From: Agathobacter rectalis ATCC 33656 | GTDB lineage: Bacteria > Bacillota > Clostridia > Lachnospirales > Lachnospiraceae | Direction of reading: 5' to 3' | DNA: 64,000 nt | Assembly: GCF_000020605.1 (NCBI RefSeq) | Contig: NC_012781.1 | Span: 2,233,501 to 2,297,500 of the forward strand | In this document: positions 45,923-54,155 of the stretch, in pieces | How the letters are laid out: each line of letters begins with the position of its first letter | Position numbering within the stretch: the first letter of the stretch is position 1 | Notes under the pieces: model-generated | Databases searched by the model: none | The model's input: only the letters and a program-made list of their open reading frames with translations | Told to the model about the DNA's origin: nothing | Made by a program: the position numbers and the translations under genes

Positions 45923-45951
45923 ATTATAGTAACTCTTAGTAACTATGTCAA
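45923..45951 (-). promoter_or_regulatory. Promoter of the NAD operon with direct-repeat operator
   Basis: Minus strand TTGACA (45951-45946), 17-nt spacer, TATAAT (45928-45923): a full consensus promoter. The spacer is made of a direct repeat of AGTTACTA at a 10-bp period, reaching into the -10. Such helically phased repeats between -35 and -10 suggest a repressor site; the fusion protein is the obvious candidate. Confidence 0.75.
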
Positions 45952-46040
45952 GTGCTTTATAGAATTAAATATAATTTTTGCAAATTTATTATGCTTCCAC
46001 AACCTGTCTGCAGGAGATGCTAATATATAAGCTCAAAAAA

Positions 46041-46083
46041 AGGGGATGTGAAAAAACTCGATTGAGTTTTTTCACATCCTCTT
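46041..46083 (-). terminator. Terminator of the restriction-modification operon
   Basis: A 16-bp perfect stem (GGATGTGAAAAAACTC / GAGTTTTTTCACATCC) with a 4-nt loop, followed on the minus strand by CCCCTTTTTTT. It stops transcription coming from hsdR. Confidence 0.9.
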
Positions 46084-46088
46084 CCATT

Positions 46089-46138
46089 TTCTGTGTTTCA
46101 TGTGCATAAATCTACAGTATCTAAACAGCTTCGCTATA
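46089..46138. repeat. Half copy (D) of the palindromic element family
   Basis: About 50 bp, differing from the right-arm core of copy A at only a few positions and including ACAGTATCTAAACAGCTTCG exactly. The left arm and tip are missing. It begins 3 nt after the hsdR stop codon and abuts the operon terminator, so the element was probably truncated when the restriction operon arrived, or the reverse. Confidence 0.75.
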
Positions 46139-46140
46139 CA

Positions 46141-49100
46141 TCAGGCAATTTCTTCGGAGTTACGCTTTATCTGGTTCACTATCTCCATTATCTGTTTTGC
46201 GGTACTCATATCATCTTTGAAAAGAGTTGTGATACTTCCAACTGATTTAAATGGTTCACCCATCAATACTTTATTATCTTCGATATTTCCATTTGCTACT
46301 ATATAGTCCACTATCAGATTTACGAATCTCATCTGATTTATGTTCAAGCGCTCTTCTGACATAAAACAACTGAAGGCTTCGTTTACTGCCGCTCTATCTA
46401 CACCGACTATTTTTCGTACTAATCTGCCTATCGGTGTCTCTCCGTATTCCTTTATATAATCTTCCTTTGAACCAAGCTCAGTCCACAGAATTCGTTCCAA
46501 TTCCCTTAGATCCGTTTCTGTCAGCTTTTTGTTGTTTTTCAGCTTATACACTGACAATTTGTCACTATGCTCTTTCAGGTAAAATTCGACTTTTTTACGA
46601 TAATTTTTCAAGTCATTTCCGCCATATAAAGGTTCACCCGGTGTACCATCTGTTATAGAGTCCGTGAAATTTGTATAGTATATTGGCCGTACCTGTCTGT
46701 CAAGGTACTGCAACAGACCTCTTAAAGCTTCTCTTACTGTATCAAGCTCTATTATAGTGACTTTATCCCAAAATTCATTTGTCTGGACCTTTTCGATAAT
46801 CTCCTTTTTCTTTTCCACCTGTGGGATTGAGTATTTGGCAGACAGCTTTTCTGCGGTCTGAACCACTATATTCACCGGACTTTGTATGCTTTTGCTTTGC
46901 AGCAGTCCAAGATCTATACTGTATACCAGATAGTCAAATCTTCGTGCCAGCTCATCTTCCTTTTTAGGCCTGATAAGAGGTGCAATATGCTCCCTGATAT
47001 CCGAAATCTCTATTGTCTCAAGATTATCCCACGATGATGAAGCCCTGAAAAACTCTACATAACGCAGATGTCTTTTCACCATAAAGCTATCGTCATTTAA
47101 GCTAATTACATCTTCCTTTAAATCATCCACAAGACTTTTTCTGTAATCTGCGTATATCTCATCACCACTGTATACCGGTGCCTGAAGCTCTCTGACAATC
47201 TGGGCTTTTGTGTTATATATTTTCTCATTGAGTGATTCTGTTATACCATTCTCCGCTCCATTTTTGTTCACGCGGAAATATTCAAAATTGTTACAGAAAT
47301 CAAATATAAGAAATCTTTCTTTGTCCATACCCTCTCCAAGCAGATTAGGGCAAAGCCTGGTTCCCCTTCCAATCATCTGCCAGAACTTGGCATAGCTTTT
47401 TACCTTCTTAAAAAATACAAGATTCAAAATCTCCGGAATATCTATTCCTGTGTCGAGCATATCAACAGATACTGCTATCTGTGGCATTTTATCACTTGTG
47501 CTAAACTCATCTATCAATGAATCACTGTACTTTATACTATAATCTATCCGCTTTATGAAGTCTCCTCCATATTCCGGAAAAAGCTTATTGAAACGCTTGA
47601 CTATTGCCTGCGCATGCAAAGAGTTTTTGGCAAAAATTATTGTCTTGCCAAGCTTGTCTCCACCCTCAATTTTTAAGCCCTTTTCCATAAGCTCTCTTAA
47701 AACCTTATCAATTGTATCCGCGTTAAAAAGCCATGTATTTACGGCCTCTCCTGATATATCATCACCTACAGTGTCATCATCAGAAAATGTATCCTCATAC
47801 TCTTCTTTTTCCTCATCTGACAGCTCATCATAGTGAATACCGCTTTCCATTATTTTTGACTTATATTCCAGTGTAGAATAATTGACCAGATAGCCCTCTT
47901 CCACCGCTTTTTCAAGCTCATACGCAAATGTCGGAACTCCTCTTTCAAGGTCAAAGACTCCATATGTGTTTTTGTCGATTTCATTTTTTGGAGTGGCAGT
48001 CATACCAAGTAACATCGCATCAAAATACTCAAATATTTCCTGATATTTTTTGTAAATGCTGCGGTGTACTTCATCGCAGATTATGAGCTGAAAATGCCCC
48101 GGACTAAAGAGCTTCTCACCATATTTGTTTTTCCTCTCATCTATGGCATTCATCATCGTCGGATATGTAGAAAAAATCATCCTGCATGACTCAGGGTCGT
48201 CTTTATTGTCAAGCAGATTACAGCATGATAAATCAGGAAGCAGATTCGTATAATTGTTTTTTGCCTGCTTCACAAGAGCTTTTCTGTCTGCGAGGAACAG
48301 AATATTTTTCACATAATTGTGACGCCTTAATACATCAACAATACTAATGCTCACTCTTGTCTTTCCTGAACCTGTGGCCTGCACTATAAGCATCTTGCGG
48401 TGCTTATTTGTGATGGCATCACAGACTGCGGTTACAGCCTCTTTCTGATACGGTCTGTTGGTAATATCATCGCTTATCCGTATATTTTCAAGCGGAATCC
48501 TCGAAGTGCGTCCATCCATCTCAAGCTGCAGCTCTTCCTGTGTGAAAAAGCCTGAAACCTCACGCCTTGGATATCCCATATAATCATTCGTATAGAAAAA
48601 TTCAAATCCATTTGTTATGAAAATAAGAGGGCGTCTATTGTATTTATTCTGCAAACAGTCAGCATACAGCTTCGCCTGCTGGCTTCCTACCATAGCATCC
48701 ACAGAAGCCTTTTTAGCCTCCACTACAGCAAGTGGCAGATTATCCTTTCCCCAAAGAACATAATCCACATACCCTGTTCCTGTGCTGTTTGGCATTCCTG
48801 TAACCGGCTCCTCCTCCGTGACATTTCTGCCAATAACCCATCCTGCCTCCTTTAAGGCAACATCTATATATCTCTTGCGGGTTTCTGCCTCGCTTATCGT
48901 ATCTACATGGAACTCCCTTGTCTTTACATTCTGACTACGCTTCTTTGCCATCTGCTCGCGGAGCTCTTCATTCTCCTTCAATACGCTCTCGAGCTTTTTA
49001 TCCTTACTGCTTAAGCCCTCATACAGCTTCATGAGCTCATCAGCCTTTATACGCTTTTCATTACCGCTTGCAAGAATCGACTCATCATATGTCTTCTCAT

Positions 49101-49491
49101 CGTATTCCCTCGAATATGAATAATCAATCCAATCGCAAAACTCAAACAAATCACGAAGCGCTATTATTGCTTCATCCCTGCCTATATTGTTGTTGGTATG
49201 AACTGCAACATTTCCCAAATGAATAGTATATTTGAGCATTGGAAACAGCCTTGGCTCAATTATCCTCCTAAACGTCGGCTCATGAATGAGACTTGATACA
49301 TTATCTCTGTACGGAAGCGAAAGCTCCGCGTCGTATGAGAAAACAAACCTCACTGCAAGCTCAAGTGCACGCCTCGACAAAATGGCACAAGTAGCCGGTG
49401 AAATGGATAAACTTTTTTCTGCTTCAACTGCCTGCTTTGCAAAATCTGCGTATTCTTCTTTCTTTAAAAGGTAATCAAAATTTGTTTCCAT
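46141..49491 (-). CDS. hsdR: Type I restriction enzyme R subunit (EcoEI-like)
   Basis: 1116 residues. A DUF4145-like N-terminal domain (~1-150) is followed by a coiled coil, then a PD-(D/E)xK nuclease with YVDYVLWGKDNLPLAVVEAK (Asp, Glu-x-Lys). The translocase has Walker A QATGSGKTRVS, DEVHRS box and QMIGRGTRL motif VI, and an EcoEI-type C-terminal region binds the M2S complex. All catalytic motifs are intact. It translocates DNA and cuts unmethylated invading DNA. It is last in the operon hsdM, hsdS2, MNT, HEPN, int, hsdS1, DUF1703-type gene, hsdR. Confidence 0.93.
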   Translation of the reverse strand: METNFDYLLKKEEYADFAKQAVEAEKSLSISPATCAILSRRALELAVRFVFSYDAELSLPYRDNVSSLIHEPTFRRIIEPRLFPMLKYTIHLGNVAVHTNNNIGRDEAIIALRDLFEFCDWIDYSYSREYDEKTYDESILASGNEKRIKADELMKLYEGLSSKDKKLESVLKENEELREQMAKKRSQNVKTREFHVDTISEAETRKRYIDVALKEAGWVIGRNVTEEEPVTGMPNSTGTGYVDYVLWGKDNLPLAVVEAKKASVDAMVGSQQAKLYADCLQNKYNRRPLIFITNGFEFFYTNDYMGYPRREVSGFFTQEELQLEMDGRTSRIPLENIRISDDITNRPYQKEAVTAVCDAITNKHRKMLIVQATGSGKTRVSISIVDVLRRHNYVKNILFLADRKALVKQAKNNYTNLLPDLSCCNLLDNKDDPESCRMIFSTYPTMMNAIDERKNKYGEKLFSPGHFQLIICDEVHRSIYKKYQEIFEYFDAMLLGMTATPKNEIDKNTYGVFDLERGVPTFAYELEKAVEEGYLVNYSTLEYKSKIMESGIHYDELSDEEKEEYEDTFSDDDTVGDDISGEAVNTWLFNADTIDKVLRELMEKGLKIEGGDKLGKTIIFAKNSLHAQAIVKRFNKLFPEYGGDFIKRIDYSIKYSDSLIDEFSTSDKMPQIAVSVDMLDTGIDIPEILNLVFFKKVKSYAKFWQMIGRGTRLCPNLLGEGMDKERFLIFDFCNNFEYFRVNKNGAENGITESLNEKIYNTKAQIVRELQAPVYSGDEIYADYRKSLVDDLKEDVISLNDDSFMVKRHLRYVEFFRASSSWDNLETIEISDIREHIAPLIRPKKEDELARRFDYLVYSIDLGLLQSKSIQSPVNIVVQTAEKLSAKYSIPQVEKKKEIIEKVQTNEFWDKVTIIELDTVREALRGLLQYLDRQVRPIYYTNFTDSITDGTPGEPLYGGNDLKNYRKKVEFYLKEHSDKLSVYKLKNNKKLTETDLRELERILWTELGSKEDYIKEYGETPIGRLVRKIVGVDRAAVNEAFSCFMSEERLNINQMRFVNLIVDYIVANGNIEDNKVLMGEPFKSVGSITTLFKDDMSTAKQIMEIVNQIKRNSEEIA

Positions 49492-49504
49492 GTAATCACC
49501 CCTT

Positions 49505-51205
49505 TTATCTTTCTACAAGCACTTTGCATCTCTTCCTGCAAAATGCAATTCCATAATACATGATATTCTGTCTGTCATTATTTAACAGATATTCCTGATA
49601 TCTTCTATCCTTTATCTGTTTCAGAGCTTTTTCACAGGATTTTTCCATAGCTTTAAAATCTTTTGTGTATTTAAGCTCTGCAATAATTCCTTCATCCGGA
49701 TCATCTGTCTCCACAATAATATCTGCAAAGCCCTCTCCTGCCTCAACATTTGACTTTACCAGCCAGTCCTCATTGCCACTCAAAATGCCAATAAGCAGAT
49801 TATGATAGGAGCTTTCCTTTTCCTCATTTCTCGCTTTTGTGTCAAAAACGCTCACCGAATTGCTCAGCACCTTGTTTAAATACATTTCCATTATCTGTGT
49901 ATTTCCATCTTTGAAAGCCTTCCAAAAGTCCTGCAACTGCTCGGTATTGGAAAATATTTTATTTCTAAACCACTCCTGTATCTGCAGCTTAAATACTTCT
50001 TTAATCTCCTTGTTCGGAATTACAAGGTTATATTTTTTGTCCTCACTTATCTTTGTATATGTCAGATAACCTGTTGTAAACAGAACACTCCATAGATTAT
50101 CAATATTATTGTCTATTTCGTCATAGGTCATATCCAGACGGATTTGCTTGTCTATGGCTTCTCCCGCGATCAAACGCTCAATTTCATCTCTGGTTGTCTT
50201 ACCAGCCTTATCTATAAACCTCTTAACAAGCTCATTTCCGCTTGTATTAATCCAATACGCTTCCGGTCCAGCCATTGGATCATCTTTTATTCTGTCAACA
50301 TGATTGATTACATCCCACGGACAATATACATCAACATTTCCGAAATGATAACCATCATACCATTCCTTTGTCTCTGCAAACCTGTTTTCCATATGATAAA
50401 ATTCCAGCAAACGCTCTACTTCCTCATCCGTAAAGCCAAAGTGTTCATCAAATCTTGTATCCGTAATAGATAAAATCTTGAAATTATTTAATCCTGTAAA
50501 AATACTTTCTTTTGAAACACGAAGACAACCTGTTAAGACAGCAAAATCCAATGCCTCATTTGTCTTTAATGCTTTTCCGAATATGGCACGTATCAAAGAA
50601 ACCATCTCTTTATAATAGCCGTTCTGAAATGCCTTATCCAGTGGAACATCATATTCATCTATTAAAATAACCGTTTTTCTGCAATGGTGCTTATATAACA
50701 GCTCAGATAAAGTTTGAAGCGAAGCATACAGTGCCTCATCTCTCATTTCATATCTGCCATCCTCTAATCGGATTAAAGAAGCATACGCCGACTTATCGTC
50801 AATGTCCAGCCTGTCACTCTGCTTCAAATATGCAAATCTCTTAGCTTCCTTTGCAATTATCTCTATCATCTGATACTTTGCAGCTTGAAAATCTAGTCCT
50901 TCCACATTCTTTAAAGATAGAAATATCACAGGATACTTGCCCATATTATCATCACACAGTTTTTTGTTGTGCGATATATAAAGACCATCAAATAATTCAG
51001 AAGCTGCTCCAATTTCAAAGAAAGATTTGAGCATACTCATGTTTAGAGTCTTGCCAAAACGACGCGGTCTGGTAAAAAGGTTGACTTTTCCCCGGCTGTC
51101 AACCAACTGTTCAATAAGCTTTGTCTTATCGACATAGTAATATCCGTCTGAACGGATTTCCTCAAAGTTCTCTATTCCCACCGGTAGTTTAAGTGATTCA
51201 GTCAT
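49505..51205 (-). CDS. AAA-ATPase-like / PD-(D/E)xK nuclease protein (DUF1703 type)
   Basis: 566 residues. The N-terminus has the usual LPVGIENFEEIRSDGYYYVD and KTKLIEQL, then a P-loop-like TRPRRFGKTLNMSML and Walker B VILIDEYDVPLD. The C-terminal ~120 residues carry a PD-(D/E)xK core (GFADIIVET, then EGIIAELKYTKD). The family is very abundant in gut Firmicutes and Bacteroidetes and its function is not established; defence or mobile-element roles have been suggested. It lies between hsdS1 and hsdR with 6- and 13-nt gaps, so it is part of this operon. Confidence 0.85.
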   Translation of the reverse strand: MTESLKLPVGIENFEEIRSDGYYYVDKTKLIEQLVDSRGKVNLFTRPRRFGKTLNMSMLKSFFEIGAASELFDGLYISHNKKLCDDNMGKYPVIFLSLKNVEGLDFQAAKYQMIEIIAKEAKRFAYLKQSDRLDIDDKSAYASLIRLEDGRYEMRDEALYASLQTLSELLYKHHCRKTVILIDEYDVPLDKAFQNGYYKEMVSLIRAIFGKALKTNEALDFAVLTGCLRVSKESIFTGLNNFKILSITDTRFDEHFGFTDEEVERLLEFYHMENRFAETKEWYDGYHFGNVDVYCPWDVINHVDRIKDDPMAGPEAYWINTSGNELVKRFIDKAGKTTRDEIERLIAGEAIDKQIRLDMTYDEIDNNIDNLWSVLFTTGYLTYTKISEDKKYNLVIPNKEIKEVFKLQIQEWFRNKIFSNTEQLQDFWKAFKDGNTQIMEMYLNKVLSNSVSVFDTKARNEEKESSYHNLLIGILSGNEDWLVKSNVEAGEGFADIIVETDDPDEGIIAELKYTKDFKAMEKSCEKALKQIKDRRYQEYLLNNDRQNIMYYGIAFCRKRCKVLVER

Positions 51206-51211
51206 GCATGC

Positions 51212-52306
51212 TCATCTCCTTCCCTGATAAAAATAAGTGTGTAAATATAGGTTTATTATAGCATATATTGGTGCGAAGGTCATAGTATCAAATTTTGATT
51301 TGTCGACTTGTTTGACGAAGTCGGAAAACTGTTCCTGCAAATCCATCGGTGGAATAATAAACTCTTTTTCCTCAAGCTTCGATTTAGACAATATACCTTT
51401 TAATGCCATATTTATATCTTCCACAAGATAATCCTTGGACATCTGAAACAGCACATACAAAAACAGAATATTGTATTGTTCAGGTACTACTGCATTAATC
51501 TGCTGGTTAAATGCCACTGTTCTATCTGTAATGCAAACTCTACCAATACTTGCTATACTTCCAGCAATACAAGCCATAAGAATAGAATCCTTTTCAACTG
51601 TACGTCCAACATTCATACCCTTTTCAGACAAACTCTCTGTCGCTTGAGTTGGATTAAGAATTCCAGAAACAATATTATCTGTCTTTATCCATTCTATATA
51701 ATCACCATAATATTCTTCTATTGCTCGTGAAGGTGTATTGCCAGTAATAACTTTGCACGTATCTTTTAACCTCTTCTTCTCGAATCCAAACGGATTACTT
51801 CTAGGGTCTCCAAACATCTCGACAAATCGGGCCTTGATGAGATTGTCTAACTCCCTAATCTCATCATTACGCTTATCTAGTATTCCCTTCACCTTTTTCA
51901 ATATTTCGACTATGGATTTCTGCTCATCAACTGAAGGTAATTCGATTAATGCATCAGTCAAATTAGCTAACTTTATATACTTTATAACTCCACCAATAGC
52001 CTGTTTCCGTAATTCATCTATATAATCTTCCATAAAATAATAAAGGTATGGCATATATAACTTTCCACTTCCATTAGCTTCTATTATATATGTTCGCTGA
52101 TAAGCATCAAACTTTCCATTATAATATTTAACATTTAAATCTCCATTTCCAGCAACTAACACACACTCACAATCATACGAATATGTTGATATTTTCAATG
52201 GTTCTTTTGAACAAGTAAAAAATGGATACTTTCCATCTTCTGAAGAAACATTTGCATCAAGTTTTCCTGTCTTAATCTTAGTCAAATCACCAATTTTAAC
52301 TTTCAT
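51212..52306 (-). CDS. hsdS: Type I restriction specificity subunit 1 (altered C-terminus)
   Basis: 364 residues: a first target-recognition domain (~1-135), conserved helices (EQKSIVEILKKVKGILDKRN, LIKARFVEMFGD), a second target-recognition domain (~185-315), and the start of the C-terminal conserved helix (LQEQFSDFVKQVDKSKF). From there the sequence departs from the family: the last ~25 residues are unlike the LFDSLMQKYFG ending of hsdS2. The distal helix is therefore lost or replaced, and subunit assembly may be impaired. It shares a 29-bp identical stretch with hsdS2. Confidence 0.85.
   Translation of the reverse strand: MKVKIGDLTKIKTGKLDANVSSEDGKYPFFTCSKEPLKISTYSYDCECVLVAGNGDLNVKYYNGKFDAYQRTYIIEANGSGKLYMPYLYYFMEDYIDELRKQAIGGVIKYIKLANLTDALIELPSVDEQKSIVEILKKVKGILDKRNDEIRELDNLIKARFVEMFGDPRSNPFGFEKKRLKDTCKVITGNTPSRAIEEYYGDYIEWIKTDNIVSGILNPTQATESLSEKGMNVGRTVEKDSILMACIAGSIASIGRVCITDRTVAFNQQINAVVPEQYNILFLYVLFQMSKDYLVEDINMALKGILSKSKLEEKEFIIPPMDLQEQFSDFVKQVDKSKFDTMTFAPIYAIINLYLHTYFYQGRR
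51810..51838 (-). repeat. 29-bp direct repeat shared by the two hsdS genes, copy 1
   Basis: Identical over 29 bp to 54733-54761. It encodes the central IKARFVEMFG helix between the two recognition domains. The flanking DNA differs completely. It is a natural crossover point for swapping recognition domains. Confidence 0.85.
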
Positions 52307-52319
52307 CTACATTATCCCC

Positions 52320-52333
52320 TACAAACACGAATT
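52320..52333. repeat. 14-bp direct repeat, left boundary of the hsdS2/recombinase segment
   Basis: TACAAACACGAATT, identical and in the same orientation as 55487-55500. It lies between the recombinase stop and the hsdS1 start. Confidence 0.75.
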
Positions 52334-52351
52334 GACCTTTTCTCATTTTTA

Positions 52352-53320
52352 CTAAGCAAGATACTTCTGATGAGCAGTTTTGACATTATTCTGATTAACC
52401 ATAGCATACTGCATGGTGGTATCAATCTGGGAATGTCCAAGTATCTTTTGAACCTGTTCAATCGGCATTCCCTTATCAATAGCTCTCGTAGCCATTGAAC
52501 GCCTGAATTTATGCGGATGTACTCTCTCTAAGGACAGTTTTCTCCCGAGTTTTCGCAATCGAATCTCAACACCACTTATCTTAAGTCTGTCATGTGGTGC
52601 ATCCAACGTAACAAACAAGGCTTTGTTTTTATCAGTTCTGGTATCAATATAATCCTTTAAATGTACTTTTGCCTTTGCATCAAAATATACTCTGCGCTCT
52701 TTATCACCTTTTCCATAAACGATACACTCACGTCCTTCAAGATCAATATCATCTATATTCAGGTTTACCAGTTCACCAACTCTTATTCCGGTAGAATACA
52801 AAAGATCTATAATTGCCAAATCTCGCTTTTCATTACAATTATCTCTAAGCTTCTCTATTCCCTCATCAGAAATCACGCTTTTTACAACTGTTTTGGTCTT
52901 TATCTTATGAATCCTGCGCATAGGACTTTTAAGAATATAATCCTCTTCCTCGAGCCAAGAAAAGAAGCTGGAGATATTTCTTCTAACATTATCAATTGTT
53001 ACATTTGAGCAATTATTGAGCTTTTGATAATCTGACAAATATTCACGTATTTCTTCCGTTGTTATTTTACGGACAGATGTTTCGGTTTGTGACAACAGAT
53101 GCTGCACGGTTTCCCTATAATACTTTATTGTTCGTTCTGAACACCCCTCTATAGTTTTTGCATCAAGAAACATTTCCAAAAATTTATCATTTGCAATCTC
53201 TGCTTTCTCTGCTTCATTTTCTGCAAATGTTTGTAAAATGACTTCCTGTAATTTTTTCATCTGAGCTATTGATAAATACTCCGACATTACATTTAAAACT
53301 TTAACTATTTTTTCTTCCAT
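52352..53320 (-). CDS. Tyrosine recombinase (XerD-like integrase) within the hsd operon
   Basis: 322 residues from MEEKIVKVLNV; GAAAGGAGATATCAAC precedes this ATG. An N-terminal core-binding SAM-like domain (~40-140) and a C-terminal catalytic domain with Arg (YSTGIRVGELV), His-x-x-Arg (HPHKFRRSM), His (ILGHSQID) and the nucleophile Tyr (TTMQYAMV), all intact. Recombinases of this type beside hsdS genes shuffle recognition domains and thereby change the methylome. Here both hsdS genes face the same way, so deletion or exchange, not inversion, is the expected product between them. Confidence 0.9.
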   Translation of the reverse strand: MEEKIVKVLNVMSEYLSIAQMKKLQEVILQTFAENEAEKAEIANDKFLEMFLDAKTIEGCSERTIKYYRETVQHLLSQTETSVRKITTEEIREYLSDYQKLNNCSNVTIDNVRRNISSFFSWLEEEDYILKSPMRRIHKIKTKTVVKSVISDEGIEKLRDNCNEKRDLAIIDLLYSTGIRVGELVNLNIDDIDLEGRECIVYGKGDKERRVYFDAKAKVHLKDYIDTRTDKNKALFVTLDAPHDRLKISGVEIRLRKLGRKLSLERVHPHKFRRSMATRAIDKGMPIEQVQKILGHSQIDTTMQYAMVNQNNVKTAHQKYLA

Positions 53321-53442
53321 GTTGATATCTCCTTTCAAAATACCAACATCCTTCTCCTGCATAAATGCAATTTATTCCGGCAATTGTATTTATGCAGCCT
53401 GTGAATAATCCATAATAAAAATTTTACTTGCGATATGCTCTA

Positions 53443-53832
53443 CTATAGCCAATCCTGTTCTATTTTCTTCTCTAATTGTATAAACATATCATAATACTTT
53501 TCTTTGGTTTGACGTATAATATCCATTGCAATTGCCTGATTATATGCGTGTGCAACATTATTTCTCGAAACCAATGCATCCAGCCATAATTCTTCATCAC
53601 TAATCATTCCTGCCTTGTAAGCTGTTTTTAAAATTGTTCTTGGCGATCCTGTTGCCCCCTCCGCATAACCAAAATTCTCTAATAGTTCTTTCATCGCCTT
53701 CCATGATTGTTCAAAACAAATTTCATATAATCCAACCATGCCAGCAATTTCCACATTTCCATATGGTTCTTTATAAGAAAAAATATCGTTTAAATTGACT
53801 AATGCTGCCTTAAAATTCTCAAATTTTTTCAT
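53443..53832 (-). CDS. HEPN-domain protein (HepT/HI0074-like)
   Basis: 129 residues of helical HEPN fold with the RNase-type motif Arg-x4-His in SRNNVAHAYN. Resembles HI0074, the substrate-binding partner of minimal nucleotidyltransferases, and HepT toxins. It overlaps the end of the MNT gene by 14 nt, as in HEPN/MNT toxin-antitoxin pairs in which the MNT protein neutralises HEPN by AMPylation. Confidence 0.85.
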   Translation of the reverse strand: MKKFENFKAALVNLNDIFSYKEPYGNVEIAGMVGLYEICFEQSWKAMKELLENFGYAEGATGSPRTILKTAYKAGMISDEELWLDALVSRNNVAHAYNQAIAMDIIRQTKEKYYDMFIQLEKKIEQDWL

Positions 53833-54130
53833 ATAGCACTACCCCCTCTCTTTTTATAGATTCCAACAATTCTTTTCTTACAGGCTTATCCAAGTCCACT
53901 ATATCAAATTCCAACAACGTTGAAGTTGTTTCGTCTACATCCAAAATAAAATGACTACTGCTACCACCGCAAAATGCCAAATCTATATCACTTCGCTCTT
54001 TAAAATCTCCTCGCGCTCTTGAACCAAAAAGAATTACTTTTTCAACACAATTCTTCTTCGCTAGCTGGATAATTTCCTGTAATACTTTACATTTTATTCC
54101 TGTTTTTTCAAAGGTACTATTTACATCCAT
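53819..54130 (-). CDS. Minimal nucleotidyltransferase (MntA-like antitoxin)
   Basis: 103 residues from MDVNSTFEKTG, the ATG preceded by AGGAG; a longer frame reaches 54163. The active-site motif is intact: ILFGSRARGDFKERSDIDLA (Gly-Ser...Asp-x-Asp), with a third acidic residue likely in LLEFDIVDL. Together with the overlapping HEPN gene it forms a two-gene HEPN/MNT module placed between hsdS2 and the recombinase. It may stabilise the cassette. Confidence 0.88.
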   Translation of the reverse strand: MDVNSTFEKTGIKCKVLQEIIQLAKKNCVEKVILFGSRARGDFKERSDIDLAFCGGSSSHFILDVDETTSTLLEFDIVDLDKPVRKELLESIKREGVVLYEKI

Positions 54131-54155
54131 AAAGGCTCCTATACTACTTCGTTTC

